From: an uncultured Oscillospiraceae bacterium
GTDB taxonomy: Bacteria > Bacillota > Clostridia > Oscillospirales > Oscillospiraceae
DNA: 9,495 nucleotides
Direction: 5' to 3'
Assembly: GCA_900758315.1 (NCBI GenBank)
Contig: CAAERF010000103.1
Span: 1 to 9,495 of the forward strand
Part shown: piece after piece, positions 1 through 6,761 of the stretch
Numbering within the stretch: the first letter of the stretch is position 1
Layout of the letters: each line of letters opens with the position of its first letter
The notes under the pieces: model-generated
Told to the model about the DNA's origin: nothing
The model's input: only the letters and a program-made list of their open reading frames with translations
The model's database searches: none
Position numbers and translations under genes: made by a program

Positions 1-2
1 CT

Positions 3-55
3 TCGGAAAAATGCAAGCATTTTTCCGAGAGGGTGTCGACTTTGTCGACACCCTC
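3..55. repeat. Two adjacent perfect hairpins
   Basis: Two perfect inverted repeats lie side by side. The first has a 12-bp stem (3-14 with 17-28) closing on AA. The second has a 12-bp stem (29-40 with 44-55) closing on TTT. They directly precede the terminator hairpin at 58-91, giving three stems in tandem with almost no spacer. No coding sequence explains them. They may be a transcription-end or mRNA-stabilising structure for the convergent transcripts that meet here, or a dispersed intergenic palindrome. The structure is read directly from the sequence; the role is inference. Confidence 0.6.
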
Positions 56-57
56 AA

Positions 58-91
58 AGGTTCGGGAGCAACGCTCCCGAACCTCTTTTTT
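58..91 (+). terminator. Intrinsic terminator of an off-window upstream gene
   Basis: A 12-bp stem (58-69 with 73-84) with an AAC loop is followed by C and six T residues (86-91) on the plus strand. This is a canonical intrinsic terminator for a rightward gene ending left of the window. On the minus strand the same hairpin lies 10-45 nt past the RND stop codon but is followed only by TTT, so it may end that transcript less efficiently. Confidence 0.8.
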
Positions 92-101
92 CATCGCAGG
101 T

Positions 102-3100
102 TTATCTTTCCAGCAGTCCGGTCCGATCGTCCAGGGCCTCATCGTCCAGGTCGATCACTCTGGGCTGCTTCCGATAGAGAATGTCGTACATGACCGGCAC
201 CACAAAGAGGGTCATCAGCGTGGCGTAGGCCAAGCCACCTGCCACCACGATGGCCATGCCACGACTGGCCGCCGCCGATGTAGCCTGGCTGAAGATCAGG
301 GCGCACATGGACAGGATGGTGGTCAGGGCCGTCATGAGAATGGGCCGCATTCTGGCCTGGCCGGTGAGCACCAGCGCTCGCCGTTTCTCAACCCCCTCCA
401 GCCGCAGCTGGTTGGTGTAGTCCACGAACACGATGCCGTTGTTAACTACCGTGCCCATCAGCACCATGAAGCCCATCAGGCTCATTATGGACAGCTGTTC
501 TCCGGCGATCAGCAGGCCGATCAGTCCGCCGGTGAAGGCCAGCGGCACCGTAAACAGGATGATGAAGGGGCTGAGCAGGCTCTGGAACTGGGCCACCATC
601 ACCAGGTAGATGAACAGGAAGCCCAGGGCCAGCATCTGCACCATCTGGGACACCATGTCCATGGTGCTCTCGGCCTCGCCGCCGATCTCCGCGCTGTAGC
701 CGTCCGGGAAGTCGTAGTCGTCCAGCAGGTCCTGCACCTGTTCGGACAGCCGGGTGGTGTTGTAGCCGTCCTTGGTCTCCGCCGTGACGCTCATCATCCG
801 GGCGTTGTTTTCCCGGGCAATGGACGCCACGCCCTCCTCATATTCTACCTTCGCAAACTCCTTCAGCTTGTGGATCTCGGTCTCCGTCTTACCGTCGTCG
901 TTGGTCACGGTGGTCTCGAACTCCAGATCCAGCAGGTTCTCCTTGTCCAGCAGAGAGTCCTCGTCCTCCACGATGTCCACCTTCATGTCCTCACCGTCAA
1001 TGGTCACCGTGGCGGCCTCCTTCTCTTTGGTCAGGCCGTCGCTGATGGAGGAGTAGATCTGCGCCACCGTCAGGCCCAGCCGCATGGCCTCGTCCTTGTC
1101 GATGACCAGGCGCATGACCTGATCGCCCTCCTCCTGGCCGTTGGAGATGTTCTCAAAGCCCTCGACCTGGCCCACCAGCTCCTCGATATCCTCGCTGATC
1201 GCCAACAGCTGGTCCAGATCGTCGCCGTAGAGGTCAATTTGCAGGCCGTTGCCCAGCATGCTGGCCATATCCCCCATGGACGAGGAGGAGACCGTCAGCT
1301 CACAGTCCAGATCCGCTGTCTTTCGCTCGATGTCCGAGCAGATCTCCTTCACCTGCTTCTCCTTGGTCACGTCCTCGTCGGGAATCACGAAGAAGGCATA
1401 CTTGGTATAGTCCTCCTCCGCCCCCTGGGCGGCGGTAATCAGCGTGGCGCCGCCGCCAGCTAACGCGCCCACGGTGTCCACGTGGTCCACTTGCAGGATG
1501 CGCTCCATCACCTGGTCCGCCAGCGCGTAGGCATCCTTCTTTTCCACGTCGTCCTCCAGCTGCAGGGTGACGCTGATCTGATCGCTGCTCACGTCGGGAA
1601 TCATCACAATGCCCATCCGTGCCACCTCAAATATGGAGAAGGCCAGCAGCAGCACCGAGATCAGCAGCGGCACTACCTTTACCCGCAGGCAGAACCGCAG
1701 AATGGACCCGTACACATCCAGGATTTTGTCAAACCAGGGATGGGATTTGGGTTTCGCCCGCCGCAGCATCAGGGAGCCCATGGTGGGCACCACCGTCAGT
1801 GAGACCAGCAGGGACGCCACCAGCGCGTACGTAATGGTGAGAGCGAAGGGCAGCATCAGCTGCCGGGTATACCCCGAGGTGAAGATCATGGGCAGGAACA
1901 CGCAGATGGTGGTCAGGGTGGAGGCCAGGATGGGACCCTGGACCTGCCGCGCGCCCTGCACTGCAGCCCGCGGCGCCGATACGCCCCGGTTGGATATTCG
2001 GTAAATGTTTTCGATGACCACAATGGAGTTGTCCACCAGCATACCGATGCCCAGGGCCAGGCCGGCCAGTGACATCATATTTAAGGTAATGCCGCTGAAG
2101 TACATCAGTAGCGCCGCCACCAGCACGCTGAAGGGGATGGAGAAGGCCACTACCACCGTGGGCTTCACGTCCTTCAGGAAGACGGCCAGCACAATGATGG
2201 CCAAAATCGCGCCAATGACCATGCTGCTCACAATGCTGCCGATGAACTGGGTGATGAACTTGCCCTGGTCGTTGAGAATGGCGAAGTGCAGGCCGTCATA
2301 TTCCGCCTCCAGGTCCTCGATCTCCTGGTTGCAGGCCTTGGAGACCGCGCTGGTGCTGGCCGTACTGCCCTTGAAGATGGACAGCACGATGGCGTCCTCG
2401 CCGTTGACCCGGGCATAGCTCTCGCCCACGTTGTCCACTACGGTGATGGTGGCCACGTCGCCCAGCTTCACGTCGCCGATACCGTCCACGTGGCACAGCA
2501 CCATCTCCTTCAGATCGTCGACGCTGTCAAAGCCCTCGCCCACCTTCAGCAGCCACTGGTTGTCCTCTTTGTCGTCGACATAGCCGGCGGGCATCTCAAA
2601 GTTCTGGGCATAGATGATGGAGGACAGACTGCTCATATTCAGCAGGTCATCCAGATTCGCCTTTTTCAGGGCCTCCTCCCGGGAGTCCTGATAGTTCTCT
2701 TTGGCGGTTTTCAGCTCCTGCTCCGCAGCCTCAATCTGGGCCGAGGCACTGCCAAAACCGGCGGCCGCCTGAATCTTGGCCGACTCCACATCGCTGTAGG
2801 TGTTGTCTCCCATGGCCGACTCATACTGCTCGATGATGGCCTCGGTCACCTGGATCTCCACCTGGAGAGCCGTGATCTCGCTGTCAAACTGCTCCACTGC
2901 GGACTTGCTCTTTTTCAGGCCCGCGATGGAGGAGGTCATGGTCTCGGCGGAGGTCTTGATCTCCTCCACCGTACCGGTGCCGTTGTCCACCAGCTGCTGG
3001 AGGGCCGCGACGGTCGTTTCGTCCAGTCCCATGGCCCCGCCGGCGGCGATCAGGTCGGTCAACGCCGTGTCGTCGGTGCAACCCGCGCTGGTCAGGCCCT

Positions 3101-4013
3101 GGTAGAGCTGATTCATCTGATCCGCAGTGTCGCCCAGCTGGCTGATGCTCTCGTCGATGGTGTCGTAGTCCACCCCGTTCTTCTTCAGCTCGTCGATCAC
3201 CTGCTGCCGGGCGCCCTGAAGGGCTTCCAGACTGGCCTGCTGGCTCACCAGCTGGCTCTGGTAGGCGGACAGCTGGTCCGTGGCCTGGGACGCCTGTCCC
3301 AGCTGGTCACTGGTGCTGGCCTGGGAGTCCTCCAGCTCGGCCTTGGCCTTGTCCAGCTTGGACTGGGCCTTGTTCAGCTCCTTCTTCGCATCCGCCAGGC
3401 TGCCGCTGACCTTCACCAGCACCTTGTCGTTGATGTTGTCCACCTTTTTCTGGTCCAGACGCACCTCCACCGACTTCTCCACCAGGCCGATGTTGCTGAC
3501 GCTGGCCACGCCCTCCTGGCGCTCCAGCCGCGGGATCAGGGTGTCGCTGGTGAACTGGGACAGCTCATAGATATCCTTCCCCTCATAGCCCACCGAGGTG
3601 TACATGGTGGCCACCATATCCATGGACATCTCCACCACGTTGGACGCGCCGCACGTCTCGGGCAAACGCTCCTTCACCGACTCGATGGCCGAGTCCACTT
3701 TCACCATGGCTGAATCCATGTCAGTCCCGTCGGCAAACTCCAGCATCACCAGGCTGTAGTTCTCCGCGCTGGAACTGGTCACATTCTGGACGCCGGTCAC
3801 CGTCCCCAGAGCGCTCTCCAAGGGCTCGGTCACGTTGGACTCCACCTTTTCCGGGCTGGCCCCGGGGTAGGTGGTGATCACCATCATGTAGGGCAAGTCC
3901 ATCTCCGGCAGCAGGTCCGTGGCCATTTTCGTCAGGCAGACCGCACTGAGGGTCAGGGCGATAATCACCGCCACAAATACAGTAAATGGTTTCTTAACGC
4001 AAAACTTTGACAT
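102..4013 (-). CDS. RND-superfamily exporter (HAE1/AcrB-like) with a large coiled-coil insert
   Basis: This is a proton-driven exporter of the cytoplasmic membrane, 1303 residues long against about 1040 for AcrB-type pumps. The RND plan is visible: TM1 (about 9-29), the first extracytoplasmic porter (30-590), TM2-TM6 (about 590-748), TM7 (776-797), the second porter (800-1120) and TM8-TM12 (1124-1277). TM4 carries GMLVDNSIVVIENI (D661, N662), TM10 carries VVNNGIVFVDY (N1191, N1192), and TM11 begins RMRPILMT (R1221, T1228), matching AcrB D407/D408, K940 and R971/T978. About 260 residues (197-457), Ala/Lys/Glu/Gln-rich and largely helical, interrupt the first porter; without them the length is AcrB-like. 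The ATG at 4013 has AAGGA about 9 nt upstream. It is the second gene of an operon, 43 nt after marR. No adaptor (MFP) or outer-membrane factor is present. The family call is firm; the substrate is unknown (amphiphile or drug inferred). SwrC of Bacillus is a possible functional analogue. Confidence 0.93.
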   Translation of the reverse strand: MSKFCVKKPFTVFVAVIIALTLSAVCLTKMATDLLPEMDLPYMMVITTYPGASPEKVESNVTEPLESALGTVTGVQNVTSSSAENYSLVMLEFADGTDMDSAMVKVDSAIESVKERLPETCGASNVVEMSMDMVATMYTSVGYEGKDIYELSQFTSDTLIPRLERQEGVASVSNIGLVEKSVEVRLDQKKVDNINDKVLVKVSGSLADAKKELNKAQSKLDKAKAELEDSQASTSDQLGQASQATDQLSAYQSQLVSQQASLEALQGARQQVIDELKKNGVDYDTIDESISQLGDTADQMNQLYQGLTSAGCTDDTALTDLIAAGGAMGLDETTVAALQQLVDNGTGTVEEIKTSAETMTSSIAGLKKSKSAVEQFDSEITALQVEIQVTEAIIEQYESAMGDNTYSDVESAKIQAAAGFGSASAQIEAAEQELKTAKENYQDSREEALKKANLDDLLNMSSLSSIIYAQNFEMPAGYVDDKEDNQWLLKVGEGFDSVDDLKEMVLCHVDGIGDVKLGDVATITVVDNVGESYARVNGEDAIVLSIFKGSTASTSAVSKACNQEIEDLEAEYDGLHFAILNDQGKFITQFIGSIVSSMVIGAILAIIVLAVFLKDVKPTVVVAFSIPFSVLVAALLMYFSGITLNMMSLAGLALGIGMLVDNSIVVIENIYRISNRGVSAPRAAVQGARQVQGPILASTLTTICVFLPMIFTSGYTRQLMLPFALTITYALVASLLVSLTVVPTMGSLMLRRAKPKSHPWFDKILDVYGSILRFCLRVKVVPLLISVLLLAFSIFEVARMGIVMIPDVSSDQISVTLQLEDDVEKKDAYALADQVMERILQVDHVDTVGALAGGGATLITAAQGAEEDYTKYAFFVIPDEDVTKEKQVKEICSDIERKTADLDCELTVSSSSMGDMASMLGNGLQIDLYGDDLDQLLAISEDIEELVGQVEGFENISNGQEEGDQVMRLVIDKDEAMRLGLTVAQIYSSISDGLTKEKEAATVTIDGEDMKVDIVEDEDSLLDKENLLDLEFETTVTNDDGKTETEIHKLKEFAKVEYEEGVASIARENNARMMSVTAETKDGYNTTRLSEQVQDLLDDYDFPDGYSAEIGGEAESTMDMVSQMVQMLALGFLFIYLVMVAQFQSLLSPFIILFTVPLAFTGGLIGLLIAGEQLSIMSLMGFMVLMGTVVNNGIVFVDYTNQLRLEGVEKRRALVLTGQARMRPILMTALTTILSMCALIFSQATSAAASRGMAIVVAGGLAYATLMTLFVVPVMYDILYRKQPRVIDLDDEALDDRTGLLER

Positions 4014-4056
4014 AGTATTGTTTCCTTATTGTAAGATAAACGCGCCGATCCATCGG

Positions 4057-4536
4057 CTATTCCCGCAGCATTTCCTGTATGTTGTCATAAACACGATCAC
4101 TGAAACTCTGCAACACCTCCATCTCCGCCCGGGTAAACCCGTCAAACATCTGTCGGATCATCTTTTGCCGCTCTTCCTCACCCCGCTGGATGAGAATCCG
4201 CGCCGTGTCCATCAGCTTCAGATGGACCAGACGCCGGTCCACCGGGTCGGGCTCCCGCCGCAGGTAGCCCCGCTGAACCAGGCTCTCCACCGCAGTGGAG
4301 ATGTTGGACTTGGCCAGCAGCAGTCCGTCGGCAATGTCCCGGCCCGTGTCCAGCGCGGGGTTCTCGTTCAGAAACAGCAGAACGGCCAGCTCCACATAGG
4401 ACAGGTTGAACTCCTTCAACGCCTCCTCCACGCTTTTGACGCACATCCGCTTGGCACTGTGCGCCCAGGCCATCAGGCCATGTTTCATGGTCCCTTCACG
4501 CTCCTCTCTCAGCTTAGAAAGCCTTTCTTTTTCCAC
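4057..4536 (-). CDS. MarR-family transcriptional regulator
   Basis: This is a winged-helix DNA-binding protein, probably a dimeric, ligand-responsive repressor of its own operon with the RND pump. From the GTG start it has 159 residues. Helix 1 lies at about 18-42 and the recognition region at about 65-89 (GRDIADGLLLAKSNIS, then TAVESLVQRG). The wing follows as YLRREPDPVDRRLVHLKL, with the D100-R101-R102 signature typical of MarR proteins, and the C-terminal dimerisation helices at about 110-158. The start is uncertain. GTG at 4536 would leave a leader of only about 12 nt with a weak ribosome site. ATG at 4488 (143 residues) has GAAGGG close upstream and a GAGGAG about 12 nt away, and fits the usual 140-150 residue length equally well. 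The upstream palindrome on the -10 box suggests autorepression. Family assignment is firm; the ligand is unknown. Confidence 0.92.
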   Translation of the reverse strand: MEKERLSKLREEREGTMKHGLMAWAHSAKRMCVKSVEEALKEFNLSYVELAVLLFLNENPALDTGRDIADGLLLAKSNISTAVESLVQRGYLRREPDPVDRRLVHLKLMDTARILIQRGEEERQKMIRQMFDGFTRAEMEVLQSFSDRVYDNIQEMLRE

Positions 4537-4545
4537 TTCGTTCTC

Positions 4546-4562
4546 TTTATAACCATTATAAA
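4546..4562. promoter_or_regulatory. Palindrome over the -10 box, probable MarR operator
   Basis: TTTATAA (4546-4552), CCA, TTATAAA (4556-4562) form a perfect 7-bp inverted repeat with a 3-bp centre, 17 bp in all. It covers the -10 box and the predicted transcription start of the marR-RND operon. MarR dimers typically bind short AT-rich palindromes of this size over their own promoters. A second dyad, CCTTGTCAAGG (4574-4584), covers the -35 box. The palindromes are seen directly; binding by this MarR is inference. Confidence 0.6.
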
Positions 4563-4582
4563 CAGAACCGCATCCTTGTCAA
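4555..4582 (-). promoter_or_regulatory. Sigma-A promoter of the marR-RND operon
   Basis: On the minus strand TTGACA (4582-4577) and TATAAT (4560-4555), both exact consensus hexamers, are separated by 16 bp. The predicted start is at about 4548, 11-12 nt before the GTG at 4536. Such a strong promoter under a repressor palindrome suggests an operon kept silent until the MarR ligand appears. Confidence 0.85.
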
Positions 4583-4599
4583 GGGGAAGCTCGCCTCCC

Positions 4600-4628
4600 T
4601 TGCCTTTCCCCGGCAAATACGCTAAACT
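4600..4628 (+). promoter_or_regulatory. Candidate promoter of larC
   Basis: TTGCCT (4600-4605), 17 bp, then TAAACT (4623-4628), each 4 of 6 to consensus. The predicted start is about 4635, some 50 nt before the larC start. This is the best-spaced candidate in the 148-nt divergent region, but it is weak compared with the marR promoter. Confidence 0.4.
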
Positions 4629-4684
4629 AATCCTGTTACGCACCGCGAAGATTACCGTCAAACTGCCGGGAAAGGATGGCTACG

Positions 4685-5872
4685 ATGAAAACACTTTACC
4701 TGGAATGCAATATGGGCTGTTCCGGCGACATGCTGCTGGGCGCGCTGCTGGAGCTGATCCCGGAACCCCAGCGCTGGCTGGACCGGTTCCACCAAATCGG
4801 TCTGCCCAGGGTCCGGCTGGAGCGGTCCGAGCAGGCCAAATGCGGCGTCTACGGCACCCATGTCTCCGTCCTCATCGACGACGCCATTGAGGAGACCCAG
4901 GGCAGCTGTCACCACCACCATGACCACCACGACCTGGGCCATATCACCGATCTGATCCGCTCGCTGGCCATCCCGGACCCGGTCAGAGAACATGCTCTGG
5001 CGGTCTATGACCTGCTGGCCCGTGCGGAGGCTCAGGTGCACCGGACCACCGTGGATCAGATCCACTTTCACGAGGTGGGCGCTCTGGACGCGGTGGCGGA
5101 CATCGTCGGCGTCTGCATGCTCCTGGACGAGCTGAAGCCCGACCGCATCTTGGCCTCTCCGGTGGTGGCCGGCAGCGGTACTGTCCGCTGCGCCCACGGA
5201 ATCCTGCCCGTCCCGGCTCCCGCAACCGCCCTGCTCTTGCAGGGGATCCCCTGGCGCTCCGGCGCCCTGGAGGGTGAGCTCTGCACCCCTACCGGCGCCG
5301 CTCTGCTCCGCCATTTTGTGCAGGACTTCGGTCCCATGCCCACTCTGACAGTGCAACAGGTGGGAATTGGCACCGGTCAGAAGGATTTTCCCCAGGCCAA
5401 CCTGCTGCGGGCCTTCTGGTGCAACTCCCATCCCGATTCCCACGCCGCACCAGACCGGATCGCCGAGCTGCGCTGCACGCTGGACGATATGACCGGTGAG
5501 GATCTGGGCTTCGCCGTCCAGCTGCTGCTGGACGCCGGCGCCCTGGACGTCTACACCCTCCCCATTCAGATGAAGAAGAACCGTCCTGGCGTCATTCTCT
5601 GCGTCACCTGCCCGGTGGAGGACAGTGACGCCATGGCCCAGCTGATGCTCCGCCACACCACCACCGCCGGCGTGCGCAAGCAGGTGGAGGAACGCTACGT
5701 CCTCCAGACCCGTTTCTCTCAGGCGGACACCCCCTATGGTCCCGTCCGCATCAAGCACTACTCCGGCTTCGGCGTGGAGAAGTCCAAGCCCGAGTTCGAC
5801 GACCTAGCCCGGGCCGCAGCAGAACACAGCGTCTCCATTGAAACCGTGCGCCGCAGTTTGGAGCATTGCTAA
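4685..5872 (+). CDS. larC: LarC, nickel-pincer cofactor (NPN) nickel-insertion protein
   Basis: LarC is a CTP-dependent cyclometallase. It inserts nickel into pyridinium-3,5-bisthiocarboxylate mononucleotide to make the NPN cofactor of lactate racemase (LarA) and related enzymes, in the cytoplasm. From ATG 4685 the protein has 395 residues, normal for the family. Visible hallmarks are an N-terminal MKTLYLECNMGCSGDMLLGA (usually GISGDM; here C12), a His cluster C75-HHHHDHHD-LGH (75-86), HFHEVGALDAVADIVG (127-142), TPTGAA (201-206), and the C-terminal half with DDMTGEDLGF (267-276), GALDVYTLPIQMKKNRPG (285-302) and TAGVR (327-331). AAAGGA (4671-4676) sits 8 nt before ATG 4685. The in-frame ATG at 4676 overlaps that site, so 4685 is preferred. 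LarC1 and LarC2 form one continuous frame, unlike the frameshift-expressed Lactobacillus plantarum gene. No larA, larB or larE is in the window. Confidence 0.95.
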   Translation: MKTLYLECNMGCSGDMLLGALLELIPEPQRWLDRFHQIGLPRVRLERSEQAKCGVYGTHVSVLIDDAIEETQGSCHHHHDHHDLGHITDLIRSLAIPDPVREHALAVYDLLARAEAQVHRTTVDQIHFHEVGALDAVADIVGVCMLLDELKPDRILASPVVAGSGTVRCAHGILPVPAPATALLLQGIPWRSGALEGELCTPTGAALLRHFVQDFGPMPTLTVQQVGIGTGQKDFPQANLLRAFWCNSHPDSHAAPDRIAELRCTLDDMTGEDLGFAVQLLLDAGALDVYTLPIQMKKNRPGVILCVTCPVEDSDAMAQLMLRHTTTAGVRKQVEERYVLQTRFSQADTPYGPVRIKHYSGFGVEKSKPEFDDLARAAAEHSVSIETVRRSLEHC

Positions 5873-5882
5873 CCCCACTATG

Positions 5883-5915
5883 AAAAGCCGCCTTCCCGAG
5901 GGAAGACGGCTTTTT
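5883..5915. terminator. Bidirectional terminator between larC and the TRIC-type gene
   Basis: The stem 5887-5897 with 5900-5910 has one C/A mismatch (5891/5906) and closes on a CGAG tetraloop. It is flanked by AAAA (5883-5886) on the left and TTTTT (5911-5915) on the right. It is U-tailed on both strands, so it can end larC rightward and the convergent membrane-protein gene leftward. Confidence 0.88.
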
Positions 5916-5930
5916 GCACCTTACTTAAAC

Positions 5931-6563
5931 TTATGTTTCCTTTGCCCGGGGCAGATTCCACCGATACCGGGATGCCAGAAAGCGCACCAGACAGATCAGC
6001 GCCACAGCGAACACCATGGCCAGCCACTCCTCCAGCACCGGCATCAGGCAGATGTAACAGACCGCGCCCAACAGTGAGGCGGTGATGTAAATGCGCTTCA
6101 TAAACATCGAGGGCATATCGCCGGACAGAATATCCCGCAGCACTCCGCCGCCGGTGCCGGTGATCACGCCGACAAACCCCAGCAGAAAGGGATTGTACCA
6201 GTCTAGCACATCCATGGCGCCCTGAATGCCCACCACGGTGAACACCGCCATTCCCACGGTGTCCAGCCAGAAAAGTACCAGGTCAAAGAGCCGGTGCATC
6301 CGGTTGAGCAGGGACCGCACCCAGGGAAAAAAGATCACCAGTGCGGAACAGAAGGCGATGACCGTATAGCGTGGGTTCCGGAAGGCCATGGGCGGTGTCT
6401 CTCCGATGATCACATCCCGGATCACGCCGCCGCCCACCGCAGTGACAATCCCCAGAAGCACCACGCCAAACAGGTCCATCTTTTTCCGAATCCCGGTGAG
6501 GGCACCGCTGATGGAAAAGGCCGCGATCCCCACCTGTTCAATGATTCCGATAATCAGATCCAT
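5931..6563 (-). CDS. TRIC / UPF0126 (YadS/YicG-type) membrane channel or transporter
   Basis: This is a small membrane protein of 210 residues with about seven hydrophobic segments. Two homologous three-helix halves are visible. The first (about 12-58) has GIAAFSISGALTG and then AVGGGVIRDVIIGETPP. The second (about 104-152) has GMAVFTVVGIQGA and then GTGGGVLRDILSGDMPS. The repeated GGG-(V)-(I/L)RD motif at 44-50 and 138-144 is the signature of this family. Bacterial members form homotrimers related to animal TRIC cation channels, and Pfam also labels the domain a glycine transporter, so the substrate is unsettled. ATG 6563 has GGAGG about 9 nt upstream. The gene is alone, convergent with larC, with a leader of about 100 nt. 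Its charged C-terminus (RYRWNLPRAKET) is probably cytoplasmic. Family assignment is confident; transport function is inferred. Confidence 0.9.
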   Translation of the reverse strand: MDLIIGIIEQVGIAAFSISGALTGIRKKMDLFGVVLLGIVTAVGGGVIRDVIIGETPPMAFRNPRYTVIAFCSALVIFFPWVRSLLNRMHRLFDLVLFWLDTVGMAVFTVVGIQGAMDVLDWYNPFLLGFVGVITGTGGGVLRDILSGDMPSMFMKRIYITASLLGAVCYICLMPVLEEWLAMVFAVALICLVRFLASRYRWNLPRAKET

Positions 6564-6667
6564 CCCTCATTCCTCCCGTCAAACCTCATGGTATGCGCCG
6601 GCCGCCAGCCGGTTCCGGGCACAGCGATTTTTTTCGCCGCTCCCAACGGTTTCCGCCGTTTTTGCCG
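6564..6667 (-). promoter_or_regulatory. Leader of the TRIC-type gene, structured but unassigned
   Basis: About 100 nt lie between the predicted start and the ATG. They contain two small stem-loops, CCGGC/GCCGG (6598-6602 with 6608-6612) and AACGG/CCGTT. I do not recognise a known riboswitch; in particular I see no glycine, ZTP or fluoride aptamer core. The stretch from here to the aroK stop (to 6761) holds no convincing gene. A GCAGGA/TCCTGC dyad in it lacks the T-tail needed to end aroK. Confidence 0.35.
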
Positions 6668-6673
6668 AGCCTC

Positions 6674-6702
6674 AGTATAGGCATTGAGTCCGGAAAAAAC
6701 AA
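6674..6702 (-). promoter_or_regulatory. Candidate promoter of the TRIC-type gene
   Basis: On the minus strand TTGTTT (6702-6697), 17 bp, TATACT (6679-6674). The -10 matches 5 of 6 and the -35 matches 3 of 6, with ideal spacing. The predicted start is near 6667. It lies in the 198-bp gap after aroK, consistent with separate transcription. Confidence 0.5.
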
Positions 6703-6761
6703 GGGACAATTTCACCGATTTTGCAGGATTTCCTGCGCCGTTTTTGACGCTTTTTACACCG

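Noticed and set aside
33..1463. Plus-strand open frame (476 residues) opposite the RND C-terminal half
   Set aside because: Antisense shadow with repetitive His/Gln/Val composition. Its beginning also runs through the hairpin array.
2286..3713. Long plus-strand open frame (475 residues) opposite the RND gene
   Set aside because: His/Leu/Gly/Val-rich composition typical of the antisense of a GC-rich gene. It has no recognisable domain and is fully covered by the RND coding sequence.
4676..4684. Upstream ATG (4676) as the larC start
   Set aside because: It overlaps the AAAGGA ribosome site that is correctly spaced for ATG 4685, and the family N-terminus begins MKTLYL-like.
4658..5758. Minus-strand open frame (366 residues) opposite larC
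   Set aside because: Antisense shadow. The plus strand has all LarC motifs, a ribosome site and a terminator.
6564..6680. Glycine or fluoride riboswitch before the TRIC-type gene
   Set aside because: The conserved cores of those aptamers are not visible in the leader.
6704..6745. GCAGGA/TCCTGC dyad as aroK terminator
   Set aside because: On the minus strand the stem is followed by AAAA rather than a T-run, so it is not a convincing intrinsic terminator.
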